This document shows, one piece after another, positions 24,120-38,500 of a DNA stretch of 64,000 nt. Made by a program: the position numbers and the translations under genes. Origin of the DNA: Mimachlamys varia. Lineage: Eukaryota; Mollusca; Bivalvia; Pectinida; Pectinidae. Below the pieces are notes generated by a model. That model did not search any database. It was not told the DNA's origin and worked only from the letters and a program-made list of their open reading frames with translations. The stretch spans positions 36,496,729 through 36,560,728 of the forward strand of contig OX392533.1 in the NCBI GenBank assembly GCA_947623455.1. The letters run 5' to 3'. Numbering within the stretch: position 1 is the stretch's first letter; the number at the start of each line of letters is the position of its first letter.

Positions 24120-24362
24120 CTGTATATGAAATAAGACAAGTTCAATGTCAAAACCAAGATGGCCGTCTGTTCGCCATTTGTTTTTCTGATCTGTCCCAAA
24201 ATAAAAAGGGCTCTAGTAAACACCAATGGAAGTATACATATTGGAATTTGAGAAAGATCCAATCAGTATTTCTAAAGAAATAGCGATACTATTTCAATGC
24301 CAAATTCCAGGATGTCCGTCTGTCAGCCATTTTGTTTTTTCTGATCAGTCCCAAAAGTGAAA
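24120..24362 (+). repeat. Dispersed repeat flanking the 19-bp array, two units
   Basis: AAGATGGCCGTCTGT...CCATTTGTTTTTCTGATC near 24157 recurs as AGGATGTCCGTCTGTC...CCATTTTGTTTTTTCTGATC near 24310, about 150 bp apart. A partial unit precedes the 19-bp array (TTTTGATCAGTCCCAAAA at 23521). Confidence 0.6.
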
Positions 24363-25790
24363 GTGCATTTTCATAGCGGCGCATACGGATACGCCTTATA
24401 TAAGCACATAACTCAACTGGCTCAAAAGTTAGACTCGGTCAGTTGTGTACTGATATGTCACAGATAAGTGCTTTTTCCATGCTTATATCACTGCAGCTAG
24501 GTGTAATCTGAACGTGGAAATGTCCTATTTCTAGCGATATCTTTAAGTTATTCACATTGACAATCGATTAATAACTTACAACTTTTTAACAACTCATATA
24601 ACCCACTGTAATACAAGAAGCACGATCGATGTTTTGATCCGTTTTCGATCAGCGACATAAACAAGTCGACACGGTGTTAAACAATAGCAATTATCTGACG
24701 TTACGTATAATCCAGCGATGTTTGGTAAGTTGTGAATGCTAAAAGATAATCTAAAGCTTAAGTGAGCCTCATTAGCTATTATTTTCTGTTTCTGATATTT
24801 AAAAAAAAAAAATGAAAATGAATAAATAGATATCACCCGGGCACTATCAAATTTGGCGCGATTTTAAACGTGAATCTATTATGACGTCACTATTAAGTTA
24901 CGTCACTATTACGTTATGCTTATGACGTTCCAATCGTAAGGACGCCATAATAGCCACTCCAGTGTTATGGACTCACAGAAAGGGCCTTGGTAGTGAAGTG
25001 TCAATGTAAAACAAATATCAATATATAGTCTTCAAAACATAATAATTCCTGAAGTAATGTTATTTTTGTTGTGTGAAAAAATTTAAAAATACACTTCCTT
25101 GTATTATGTTGGTCCATTTTATTTACCAGTGTCAAATACAATAAAGCTGCTTTTAAATAGCACATTTCTTTACATTTTTTACTAATTTAATTGTCATTCG
25201 TTTTGGGGTTTCCTAAATTTTTGAAAACATTAGCTCTTAGAAGTAAACATATGCCTTTATCGCGGTCCACGAATATTTTGCCAAAATATTTATTTATAAA
25301 TCTGTCAATAAAGTACGCATAAAATACAAGTAATATTCTAAAAGGTTTTAGCACTTCACAACCTTTCTGAAAACACAAGACAGCAAATTAAATGACGAAA
25401 TAATAAAATGCTGAATCAGCACTGAGTTTAAAAAAAAAACAACAAAAAACAAATAAAAAAATTAATTAATTATCTTCATAAACATATACATAACCCAAGC
25501 TGTCAATATGGAGACACATGACAAACGCAAATTTTGTGGTGTCAACAAAATTTTTAAGAAACCTTATAACAGATTAATCAAATGCGTTCTAAATAAAACG
25601 TGACCGGATATATTAAAAAAAAATTTGACAGAGCCTGTCTGTGTTTTCTAAGGGACTTTTGATATTAGCAATCTTGCAGCGTCTTTGTGGGCGGATTCAT
25701 ACAACGATGACGTGTGTCTGAAATCAAATCCTATTAAGTAGGGCAATTGTTGCATCACCTGGATATGGCACCTGTTGTCCCACTCGCATG
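24363..25790. other. Intergenic, no gene seen
   Basis: AT-rich with A-runs near 24800 and 25430. No supported exon or recognised element. Confidence 0.45.
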
Positions 25791-25794
25791 ACCG

Positions 25795-25935
25795 AATGAG
25801 ACGACGAAATTTTTACCCTAACATCACCGAAGAGTCGTAGGAGGAGAAACAGCTGTATGATGCAGTCTAATTAATTTTTCGGCATACTATTACAAAATTT
25901 AAAACGTCCAGCATATGTGTGTATTAAGTCATCTT
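25795..25935 (+). repeat. Family B, truncated copy
   Basis: Matches the right-hand half of family B (CATCACCGAAGAGTCGTAGG, ACAGCTGTATGATGCAG, TTTTTCGGCATAC, TAAGTCATCTT). It lies immediately left of a longer copy in the same orientation. Confidence 0.7.
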
Positions 25936-25940
25936 GTATA

Positions 25941-26322
25941 ATAGGGGATAGCAGACTCTGCTGGTGGATTTTTTTGTTTGGTTTGCTGGAGACTCCATAG
26001 CCACAGTTACATTGTATCTCATTTGAGTAATGGCATGGTACTTAATATACACATTTTCGTAGTACACGGTTTGAAATTATTAAGAACTAGTTGAATTATA
26101 CTTCAAATTCCACAAATTTGAGGAGTTCTACGTCTCTGAGACTTCTGCTTCTACTTTAGTTAGGATATTTGGGATTCCCACCTTTTGGCCCCTAATATCA
26201 CTGAAGAGTCCTTGGAGAACGAAAAAGCTGTATGATGCAGTTTAATTCACTTTTCGGTGCTGTATTCTGTATATATAACTAAAATTAAAACTTGCATTTT
26301 GTGTTACGTCATCTTTCAGATT
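25941..26322 (+). repeat. Family B, longest plus-strand copy (~385 bp)
   Basis: It spans GGGGATAGCAGACTCTGCTG to TTACGTCATCTTTCAG. It includes the leftmost CAGACTCTGCTGG and CTCCATAGCC segments that are otherwise seen only in the minus-strand copy at 37993-38390. No terminal inverted repeat is obvious. Confidence 0.75.
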
Positions 26323-27450
26323 TCATTTTTCCTCTGTCTTATTCTACATTTGTTTCCTTTTCTTATGTCTCTCTTAACGTAGTCTTTTTATTATCGTTTG
26401 GCATTCGCATATCAGAGTGTCAAGTCAAGGCATGCAGTTTGATAAACCCCCTGAACCCTTACCGAAACAATATTGATGGGGATCTAAGTTTTTCGTCAAT
26501 ATACAATTTCTCAAATATACCACGATTGATTTTGGAGGTCATTTACTAGTTTAACCCTTGTTATATCGTTTGTTAATTGACCCCCCGTCCCGTTTATTTT
26601 TAACATAAACCGGATATGTCGAGCCCTATATACAGATCAATGTATGTTCGTATTTAAAAGACGGTAAGTCTATACCAGGTTCTTATATATACATTGATAA
26701 GGTTCTATATCATGTTATACTATGTATGTAGTTTTGTATATCCATCAATCCCGTGAATCGAAAATATCCCTTTACCTGTATTAATACTTTCTGCTGTATC
26801 AACATAACATCGTTAAATTCTATTCTTCTTAAAATTATTATATTGCCGATTAGGAAAACAATTACTTTCATAAAGGAAATTTGGTTTGTAATATGAATGA
26901 TTAAGTTTTGTTGATAACAATAAAAACAAGACATGCATTTTTAAAAATATAGAAAATATTAAGCATAATACTCCACACCTCTAAAATGACATTAATTTGA
27001 AACAAGAGAAATTAAAAGAAACCTACATAATGAAGGCTTGGTCAAAAACGACTGACTGCGCATGTGCAATGTTGCTAAAGCAGAATATAAGAAAGAACTG
27101 AAAACACATCGCTCCTGTAGTGCCCATTTCGAACAAGAGGTACCATATCAAACATCACATCAGACGAAGAGGTATGTATGAAATTTTACAATCCTTTTCA
27201 TCGTGATTTTCAGTAGGTACCAGTAGCATGATGCTGATCTATAATAATTACCATGAAAAAGGTAAGTAATTATCTGCTTTTTACTGCGAAATGTTTACTT
27301 TGGCAGATCGGGTGTCCGAACGAGTCTAGTCAGTGGGTAGGAACTAATTAAGTTATGATGTCATAAAACATGCGACGTCTGATTTTCCAGTAATTAGCCA
27401 AACCTGTCTTGGCCAAAATACATCTTTCATGAATTTGTCTTGTTCCATTG
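26323..27450. other. Intergenic, no gene seen
   Basis: The open frame from 26292 to 26549 starts inside the family B copy and has no domain or splice support. No tandem repeat. Confidence 0.4.
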
Positions 27451-27790
27451 TCTCATTGGAAAATATTCTGTATCTTTAAGTGATATGAAGATGAACGTTT
27501 TTGAGTATGCTTATAAGTGTATTTACTTGTTGTGATATACAATGATACTCAGTTCTCGTTTGGAGGACTTGATGTTTACTTAGATGTGACAAAGATTTAC
27601 ATGGCGGGTGTCGTCGATGATGCAGAAGACGCTTAGTCTTCCGGAACACCTGGTCTTATTCTCTTGTGCTTTTACGGGACAGTCTTCATGTAAATTTTTC
27701 TTTTGTTCCTATTTTGCCTCTAGTTTAGTCGATTTTGAGTTCGGATTATGGTTTTATTGACGCTTTGCTATTCTCTGATTTTCTTCCTTA
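27451..27790 (+). repeat. Family A copy, plus strand
   Basis: It starts with GGAAAATATTCTGTATCTTTAAG (RT frame end, KYSVSL-type), passes through GATTTACATGGCGGGTGTCG and CCGGAACACCTGGTC, and ends at GCTATTCTCTGATTTTC. One of the fuller tails in the window. Confidence 0.8.
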
Positions 27791-29290
27791 ATGTACAAAC
27801 ATATGTTTGTATCTTAAAGTTGTAGGCACAAATTTAGGCCTGATAATCATTTGAAGCTGTCGATGTGTTACAAGCAGGAGCGTAAACAATGGCATTTGCG
27901 TTTACAGAAAGCTCGCATATTCTTTCTTCGCTCTTAAAAGTCATTTTGTCCTATTCTGTGATACATTAAAGATTTCCTCGACATTTTTTTTGTCAGTGTG
28001 ACCAGCAAACATACTACTAAGATCCTGAGAGTTGTATCATTAGCTCAAAACATAAAACTATCATCGAAGGTACTCGTTAATTTCGGGCTAATGGTCTCGA
28101 AAATCAATGCAATACATTCCTCGTCTTTTATAAGAGGCCATGCAAAAATAAGGTATATAATGACTATAACAAGACTTTAAAAGAATGAGATGATATTTCG
28201 TTAAATGTTCTGAACAAATGGAAATGAAAGTTGAAGGAATTTTAGATGATGTACAAAAATAAGTGTAGACAAGCCGCAAACATGTTGGTTTGATGCAGCT
28301 CCTTTTGAAGATATTTCCGAGTAGAATAATTAACAGATTCTGGTTTATGACAAAATGGGCCATCAAAATATACCGGCATTTTACTATTGTGACAAAAGTG
28401 GAAAATAAAACAATTCTGAAGCACCGATTAAGAGAAAAATGCAACAGTCTTCAGAGTCCGATTTTCCGGTTAGTTTTCAATTTTCCGTAAATAACCGATC
28501 ATCGCCGAAATCGACGCGTGTGTGACGTATTTCCGGTTTTCTACTGGAGGGCTACTTCCGGACCGAAAACAATCAAAGGCAAAGTTTTGCAAGGGGGATC
28601 AACTCAGTTTACGCACGCAAGTGTAACATTAAAGAGCTACGCTCTTATTAACCTCGATTGAAGTACAATTTAGATGATAAGACTATCGAATACATATAAT
28701 GCAAGCAACTTAACCTTATCTAACTTTATTTCTAATTGAAGGGCGATTAACAAGTGAATCCCACTGGTCCTATAGCCCGTTTAGTAAGTTAGGTTGTCTG
28801 ATTTTGCTTTAACTAAAATAACAATACCTTTAGTTTGAACATTTGTATTCCTTTACGATAATCATTATGAGCTTTATAAACATGTTGCTTCTTTGTTAAC
28901 AGAATGATGCATTAATACAAAGTGCGTATATACATGTATTTAAGTAGTTATAGTTATTTTCAGACTTTCTTTCTTTTACGTGCCATTCTATTTGAGACTA
29001 ACTGAAACTAAGCTCTCAGTTGTGTTTGATAATGCTTAATTTTTAAGATTATTTAAACGCTACGTTTTAGTGCACTCAAATTTAAGCGCAGTTTTGAAAG
29101 CATTACTATGATTACAATTGCTGATTAGTTTTGCAAAATTTGAACAAAGCAAACTGAAATAGAAATTATGTTTGCATGGTACAAAAATATTTAATAGAAT
29201 AGAAACACAAAAACTGCTTGAGGGTCAGTTATCTTACATGTAAATGCCTCTGCCAAAACATCAACGTTTTTTTTTTTGTAAATTTTTGTA
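27791..29290. other. Intergenic / upstream region of the secreted-protein gene
   Basis: No supported coding exon. The first non-coding exon and promoter of the gene beginning at 29302 probably lie in this interval or further upstream. A CCGG/CG-containing patch at 28440-28620 stands out from the AT-rich background, but no promoter element can be named. Confidence 0.35.
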
Positions 29291-29291
29291 G

Positions 29292-29562
29292 GAAAGTAGA
29301 CATGACAATAAAGTCTAGAAAGAAATTAGCATTCATCATGCTGGTATGTGGTGCATTACTCAGCAGGACACAAGCTGGGACAATCTGTTCCTGCTATGAC
29401 GATCATAGGTCCAACGCTATCCATCCATTGGGTATGTAGATTATAAATATATTGATTACAGCACTTGTTTATTAAGTTGAAATCGCTTTTTTTCTTACAG
29501 TGATATTTTGGTTTGCCATATATAGCGGTTAAGTAGTTTAAGAAGAGTATATTTCTTTCACG

Positions 29563-29597
<35 letters not shown>

Positions 29598-32500
29598 TAC
29601 ATTATCTTTTCTCGGAGTCACATCATTATATCCACACACACACAAAAACGAACATACACGCGCAAGCGCTACCATGCACGTACGCATTCACACGCACACA
29701 CAACTTTTTTTTTTCAATTCTATCCACACACACACACACACCCAAAAACGAACACACACACACGCAAGCGCTACCATGCACGAACGCATTCACACGCACA
29801 CACAACTAATTTTTTTAATTCTATAAAATATATAGTTCAACTCTTAAGCACAAACGTTGTACATGGTTCTTTAAGATGTGAAAACAAAATACTTACTCGG
29901 AGTCTAGTTGTACATATTGATTCATATGTCTTTTTAAGATTCTATATTTTTTTGTACTTTTTACGGATATTTTTCATTAAAATCATCTTTGATATAACAG
30001 TTTAAGAAAATCAATATTCCATTTTCAGGGTAACGGTGTTAAATATAATATTTAACTCCAGCTGATGCAATGTGTTTAATACGACAGAATGTGAAAGAGA
30101 ATACTATTTCACGAATTCAAAATATCGCCTCTAAAGTAGCACAGCAGTTTCAAAAATGAAAAAAAAAAAAAAAAATTAGATGTTTACAGGCAAAAAAAAA
30201 AGAAGAAAAAATAAAAAAAAAAATTCACATCCAAACAGTGGAAAGTTTTGACTTTCAATTAAATTTAAGTCTTATTGCGAATTGTACATCTAAAATATTT
30301 TTGGTCTTTATAGTACACTCTCCCGTGTTAATTAATACAATGTTTAAAATAATAAAAAATTTCGTACAAATAGTGTCGAAAATATATGTGATGACTTTGA
30401 AGTATCGTGCTCTCAAGCGGGATTTATTTGTTGAAAATGCATTTGTAGGTTTGCTGTAAATACATTCGTAGGTTCTACATTCATAGGTTCCCGGACGTGT
30501 GATGTTTGCAGCCCTGACGGTGAGATAAACACATTTACTTATAATGCAAAAAAAAAAAAAACTATTGTCACTACTTTGTAACAATGTTTCTGAGCTGGAA
30601 TAACATTTATGTGCAATTTGAAATCTATAAAAATGATTACTTGTTGAAGAAAACCAGTTGCATGGATATTAGTTATAAGGCTACATCATTGTTATAGCTG
30701 ATATGTTGACACATTTATTTTTCGTTTTGATTTTACGATTTGGAGACTCATTCGACCTGCCTCAATTATTATGTGTATCAAATGCAAAAAATAACTTGTT
30801 AAAAGATTCTCTTTATTAAGGTCTTCGTGCTTATAGACTCCTCGTCTTCTACTCAGAGTCGGCCAACCAGCTGGGGTCTTTGATCGTGTAGACCCCCCTA
30901 ACCCAGAGACATTATTCTTTTAATTGAATATGCTAAACGGACCAATTTTTTATTGCCATACAACTACAGGTGGTACCAGGAATGGTGAGGCCATGAATTC
31001 CAGCGTTTCACTGTTCACTGCCTCGTAACAATTTAACCTCAATCACTGAAGCTAAAAGAAGGGTTTATTATATGACTACTGAGTCAAAGCTTGACCTTAT
31101 GGTAGTTCCTGTAATATGACTGTACTGAGTCAAATATTAAGCTTATTGTAGTGTCTGGGATGGGGTTGAATTGAGGCTAAGATGAGTCAATGTAGGGATT
31201 AATTTAATTTTCTTTTGAATCTCGTCTTGTTTTAGAGAAGCATTGTATTTCGAAAGGTAAGAATTGCCTTTCTGTTTATCGAAGGCAACATATTTTATCA
31301 TTATATTTAACAAACATTTAACAATGTCTCCCAACTCTTGATGATGATAATGACCCCGATGCTCGTGCAACTGGCGTACAGGTTAACGCCATCATCCCAT
31401 CACGGAATTCTACATATTCGTTTGTATACCTTGAAAGCGTTGGAACTTGTTCCGGTGACGACAGTACGTACATTCAAATTACCATTGAACTTTTTTTTTG
31501 TTTTATCAAAATCAGTACTTCATTGTAAACAGTTATCGATAACACAGAAAAAAGCGACTCGCGCAGATCCGCGATAGTTTATGTTAAGTTTCAAATGTTG
31601 GCGTTTATCTGTCTATTTAGTTCATTTAGTGATGCGTTCTGTGCTCTGGAAATAGTCTTTTCCGCCTTCGATCAACGCTCCAATGCTTTTATCGATTGAC
31701 TTTTAGATGTTACATTTTGATATTCTCTTGCCTTCCGAAGTCTGAGACACCTGATGTTCATTTGATCGTAATCACGGATAAGACGTGGTGAAAGTTTAAA
31801 TTGAAGCGATCGATCCATATTAAACTAACACTTAACGTTTCTCAATTAATAACTGCTCAAATGTACATGTAGATTTCAGCGACCCCTTAGGTGCTTTCTT
31901 CAGCCATTACTGTGATCAGTACGGGGCTTAATGTAAACTGGGATTTTTCTCAAAGTCATTTGACAGAATCAGACTGCTAAAATGTAAAAAAAGGGTTTAA
32001 AATATCAATGTATTGAGGCTTAGATATAATACATTGTTGTATTGAGACTGACATGTTCTTATGGTCGGACATTTGTCTGACTTTAGTTCGGATTATACTC
32101 CTCCTAAAGCAGGAACAAAAAGTTGAAATGTGCTTCTGTTTACTTAACTGAATTAACTTAGCTATATCTGACGACATCTGGGAAAAGGAACTTGGTTGGG
32201 TGTAATAGTGCTACAAGGGATGTGTCTTATAGTGATACATCATATTGATATTTCTATATGAATTTTCAGGTCTCCCTGTTGTTGACCAAGTATCGAATGA
32301 CAGGTGTGATAGCCTACACTCAGAATCTATCAGACAGGAGCATGAAGATTGCGGAGGACCATATGCACGTATGAGCCACGTTCGATGCTATCTAAGAGAA
32401 GGTAAGCACCTTTTTCATTTTTGTGTATTTTTTTTTGAACCGACATACAACTTTAATGGTTTATTTTGAAACAGCTTAGGTTATATGACGACCAAGTAAC

Positions 32501-35500
32501 CACTGAAAAATAAACAGAACTGAAAAAATATACAGAAAATTCTGAATGCTTCAGTGAATGTAATACAGACCCGTACACGTTCGCTGTTCCATCTTAGACG
32601 CAAACGGTACGGAAGTGCTTCGGAAATGCTACTCAAATGATACGGAAATTCTACGCAAACGGTACGGAAATGCTACAGAAATGCTACGCGAACGGTACGG
32701 AAGTGCTACTCAAATGGTACGGAAATGCTACGGAAATGCTACACAAACGGTACGGAAATGCTACGGGTGACGCTTGCAAACGATCGATCACATTTACGGT
32801 TTTTTATAAAAACGGATCCACATAATCACACATACAAACGAAACGAAATACCCATAATGCATTGGGAAACGTGTGCTGAAACCGAATGTGGAGATCCGGC
32901 GTGTACACATGCGTACGATTGTATTTTAATGTTTGCTTTGCCATTAAGATAATGGTATGAGAGTGAAACAAACAGACATGCCTTAAAAGTAATTGGGAAC
33001 AATATCAAATATCGGTAATATTGGAACATGCATTAATTTTTTCCGTCATAGAGACCTGACGTACGCTGACAGGTAGCCAGGGGCATCAGTCGGAACACCT
33101 CGGGTATTCTCTTCCGAGCTTGCCGGAGAGGCCCGATGTTGTCCGACTGGCTGGGGCATATGACCTTGATATTTTTATTTTATTTTATTTAATGTTAAAT
33201 TTAGTCAGATTCATACATATTGATAAAAGCCTTGTTTTTTGTTTTGTAAATTTTTGAGACTGAGATTATTTACAAAATTCTGAGTTTATGCAGCTTATAA
33301 AAACATGACCTTTTCGTTTCGTCAGATTTATTCCGTAAAATTTCCAACCGAACGTTTCGCGAACGCTTTGTAAATGACGCTGGTGCTACGGAAATGGTAC
33401 GGTAGTGCGACGCAAATGCTACGGTAATGCTACGGTAGTGCGACGCAAATGCTACGGTAATGCTACGGAAATGCTACGCAAACGGTACGGAAATGCTACG
33501 GTAATGGTACGGAAGTGCTACGGAAATGCTACGCAAACGGTACGCTTAAAGTGGAACAGCGAACGTGTACGGGTCTGTAAGTCACATTTGAGAATTCCGT
33601 AACCCCAAGTCAAAATTGATTAAACCAGAAGGAAAATATGAACAAAAGAAATATTTCCACGGAAACACTTCAATAGAGATATAGATGACGTAACACACGC
33701 AAATGCTGCACCTCTTAAATTTAATAATAGATACAGTATGCCGAAAATGAATTAAACAGCATCATACAGCTGTTTCGTTCTGCTAGGCTCTTCAGTGATG
33801 CTAGGGGCCAAAAGGTAGGAATAGAAAAATTCTAAACTAATGTAGAAGCAGAGGGGTCAGGTGCGTAAAACCCCTTTCATTCATGAATTTAGTGGATAAG
33901 GACCACATGTTCCGGAAAGGTACCTTTTTTCTGCTACATCGACAGTCGCCATGTAACGCTAGATCACATCCAAGTAAATAGCATGTCATGAACTGAAGCA
34001 TTAGTCTAGATCCTAACAAGTATGCATACTAATGAGCTTATTCACAAACGTCCACCTTAATGTCACGTACAAGCGTGTAAAGGGCGCTACGTTTGTCGTC
34101 TGCCAAGATACCTAGGTGATAATAAGATGAATAGAGGCCGATATAACTAGGAGAACACCATAGAGAAGCAATGGCGTCTCCAATTTGTTACATGTTGTAC
34201 AATTTTGAGAATGTCTTGCAAGGATCTTGTTTCTGTTACTCATCACTATATTTATTTTAACAGTTACTCTTATGTTCTTTTAAACGGTTAAACTAATAAC
34301 AATAATCGGCTTTTAGGTTACCAGAAAGACTTTTTCTTTGACTTCGTCCGTCGTGCGTCGTAAAAAATTAACATTTTCGACCTATTCTCAAAAACACTTG
34401 AGTCGATTGGAAATTTGGTAGGTACCTAACCTAGTCAAAGATCACAAAACTCGTGAACTAATGGTCGTTTCCAACTACATACCTGATGAAGGGGGGCACT
34501 TGTCCCCATACTTCATGTTGCCCTGTGGGGAGGGGATGTGTATCATGGTTTATATAGGAAAATCATGATAAAATGATACTTTTGATTATACTTTGTTCAT
34601 TTTTAAGTAGGAAATAGTTCAAACTTGTTTGGAATGATAACCAGGATATGAAGATTTCTTAGTAAAAAATAAAATGTAGAATCAATGGAAATATCATTTA
34701 CAATATAACGAACGCAAAAAAAAAAAAAAAACCAACAAAAAACAAAAAACAACTTACAACAAACAAAAACGCAGAAACCTATTTCCAGTAATATTCCGTT
34801 TCTCTGAACTAAAAACAGTTTCTAAGATTCAAATATTTTAGTTTACATTAAGTGTTGTCCACCCAGTCGCCTAACTTATGTCCAGTATATTATGGTGATC
34901 ACTTTATCGGGTCATCGATCGCAATCTGTCTTTGGCAAACCCAAACAAACAGAAGATTAGCGCGGAGGAATATCATGAACACTTAAATTATGAGAAAAAA
35001 ATAAAATTGAAAGCAAAGATATCGCCATTGACTTTCTTATATGCATATTTATGCTTGAAATGGTGTTTTTATTCTCAAAATATGATTTCATTACTTTTAT
35101 TGATATTTTATGACGGACTATTTTCTTGCGCGGATCACTTTTGTTAAGATACTTTTTCCGGAAATGACGTCATGAAATCGCGAGCAGACGTTCTGTTTTG
35201 TGAAATTACATTCTCAAGTGCTGTAAAATGGGAAAATACTTTCTAAAGTCTATCTCAAGTCTTTCCCAAGTCCTTCTCAACTTCTTCTCACACTGTCAGA
35301 TCATGATATTGAGTTTATAAAGAAGTATATAGATGATAAATCAGAAATTCAATATAATCAATACTATTTAAAGTCTCCTCAGCTCGAGTTGTTTCCCTTT
35401 AAGTTGATCGTGAATTATCAAAGCTTCACTATGGGCGTTTAAATATAATTAAACTCCTTATTGCCAAGGAACCAATAATCCTGTAGGAAAACGTGATGGA

Positions 35501-38500
35501 CAACAAACACTGCACATCGGCATGAGCTCAATGGTCCATTTTACTGAGTGTGTAGTCATTCTTATAATGATTAGAATGTTAAACTTGAAATTTTGTTTTC
35601 CCTTTTCGGTCTATACCGGCTGTTTCGCAGATTATCCAATAATGCGCTGTATTGATTGTGTTAGTAAAGGTAAACAATCTTCTTTATCTACTAATTATTA
35701 ATAGAACAAACATCAGGTACCAACGATAACTATACTAGCAATAAGTATACCCCCCCCCCCCCCCCCGCAAGTCTGTTTTTCTGTCCGTACAAAATATTTT
35801 CCGTACAACTTCTTTTAAACCACTTGACCAATTTCAATGAAACATCACATAGATATAAAGGACACTGTGTGTATATGTGCATGCAACATTTCTTTTCTCA
35901 AAATTATGGTCGCTATGGTACATTGTAACTGTTCACTATAAACCGGTTTTCAGTAGAGAAAGTTTGTCAAGAAAATCTTTCTAAATCACTTGGCCAATTT
36001 CAATGAAACTTCACATAGATATAATGGACACTGTGTATAATATGTGCATGCAACATTTACATTTCTTTTTTAAAACATATGGTCGCTATGGTACATTGTA
36101 ACTGTTCACTATAAACCAGTTTTGATGTGCTTATTCAACTTGCCCTTTCTTAATATTATGGTTGCTAAGGTAGCCAGCCACTATACACAGATGTTCCAAT
36201 AAATTCCTCCTAAACTGTTGATACATTTCACCGGAGCTTCACACAAATATAAAGGAAGATATGTAGATTTTGATATTTACATATACATGCAAAATTCACT
36301 GCATTTCTAAAAATTCTAAACAAAGTGTCCGTTCTACAAAACTGTATTTTGCAAACAACATAGAGCGAAGGGGGATATTAGTCAGCAATCGTTTCGGTTG
36401 TACAGAGGCCATTAGCAAATTATATAATGTAGGAGGATAGTCTGCGCTACTTAAATGTCAGTCAGAGTATGAGTATTTGTCGCCTCCATCCGCCAGCTTA
36501 GCCAATCAGCAAGTCCTCAAATGTTTAAACAAACGCGTAATTCTCTCCTGAAATTACTTGCTATAATCAAGTTTCCGACATTTTTAAATTTGCATCTACA
36601 TAGGATCTTGCCATTCCTCATTTAGATTTAAAGGCAAAATATAAAGACTGAAGTCGAGTCTAAATCAAGATTGACGAATTTCACTATTTTTTGAACGGCA
36701 TGTTTGAGTCATAGACTTTGGCATAGTCACACTCGTAGCTAAGAGATAACAGTAGAAATATCCTTCGTTAATGCGTAGCTACGTCAAAGCAAAATAAAGG
36801 TAATATCTATGAGTGGTTTCTAAAACGAAAGAAATAAAAAAGGAAAACTCGAACTTAAATCAGATTTTTTTATCAAGTGTTTATATATACCATTGTGCAG
36901 GCAATATTAAATTTTAAGTTTTCAGTAAATATGACATTTTCAAATGTAAAGCTATAAGTCTTAGATTTCATTCATCTTCTCTTCACGAAATTAAATTATC
37001 TAATGATGTCATTATGATTATAAATAATGATTAATAAGATATTTTTGGTGCACAAAACATCGAAGGTAAAGCTTAATAAAGCACATGTGCTTCATAAACA
37101 AGATCACAATATTGCATTTTGTATCTCGTTCTATGCTTGAAATAAGTTACTGTGAGAAGAGTACCTAGTACCCAATGTTGCATCATATTGATTTAAATGT
37201 TGCGAGTTTTAAAACATATAAGTGACATTTTTGGTGCAAGACAACGAAGAAAAAGCTGGATAAATGCGAAATTGTTTTTGCCCCGATTGAATGCTTGCTT
37301 CATTAAAAATTCAACAGAATCACAGGACGAAGCTTCACAAAACCACAATCCGAACTCAAAATTGATCAATCTTGGGTCAAAATATGAAAAAAGGAAAGGT
37401 TCACTACAAAATTAATAAACGTTTACAATTAAAAAGTACAATAGCACAGATGTTAAACCACATGTGCTTCATAAAATAGATCTTGTATCGATTTCTATGC
37501 TTGAAAAAAGCTACTTGGTGAAAGGTACTCGGTACTTACCAATGTTGCATCATGTTGATTGAAATAATGCAAATTTTTCAGCCCATAAATGGGATTTTTA
37601 GTAAACAATTTTAACGATGCAGTCAAGTTCACAAGACCGTTTTGTTTATTTGTTCAAAACTCATACTGTCAATTTTTTATATTGTCATATTTTCGAAATT
37701 TCCCAAATTATTCTCCTTTGCAACTAAAAAATTCTAAGAACTGTTATATTCTCTTGCTTCTAGAATTACATTGTTCAAAAGTCGTTACAGTAGACATCGA
37801 GTAAAGGCACTATTCGTAAAACAAACAAAACAAAAAGTGTTCTCAATGTCATCACGTATTATAGCAATTTAAAAATATATACAATAATGAAAAAAACAAT
37901 CTATTGTTTAGTTCCATATTCGTTATCAAATCTTTGTGTCCGTCTGCCTGATTGCTAGTTATATAATAGCTCATGTTGCATTTAATAAGACCATACGCAA
38001 ACTTGCATCAAGATGACGTAACACACATATATGCAGCACCGTTTAAATTTAGTAATAGAAACGGTATGCCAAAAAAATGAATTAAACTGCTAGATACAGC
38101 TGTTACGTCATCTTAGGACTCTTCAGTTATGCTAGGGGCCAAAAGGTGGGGATTCAATATTCCTATGCTAATGTAACTAACAAAAGGGTCAGGTGCGTAC
38201 AACTCCTTTAATTTATGAATTAAGAAGTAAAATTAAACTAGTTATGTATAATTTCAAATCGTGTACTACAAAAATGTGTATATTATGTACCTTCCACTAC
38301 TCAAATAAGATTTACTGATTCTATGGAGGCTCCAGCAAACCTCTGTGACTAAATAATCCGCCAGCAGAGTCTGCCACCCCCATCAAGAATATTACCTTCT
38401 ACTAATATTGCAGGGACAAATGAATCTGTACACCTTATTATGAATACTAGCAAAAGTTCTTCTAAAATTATGGTATTACATCTAAATTGTGAGATATTCA

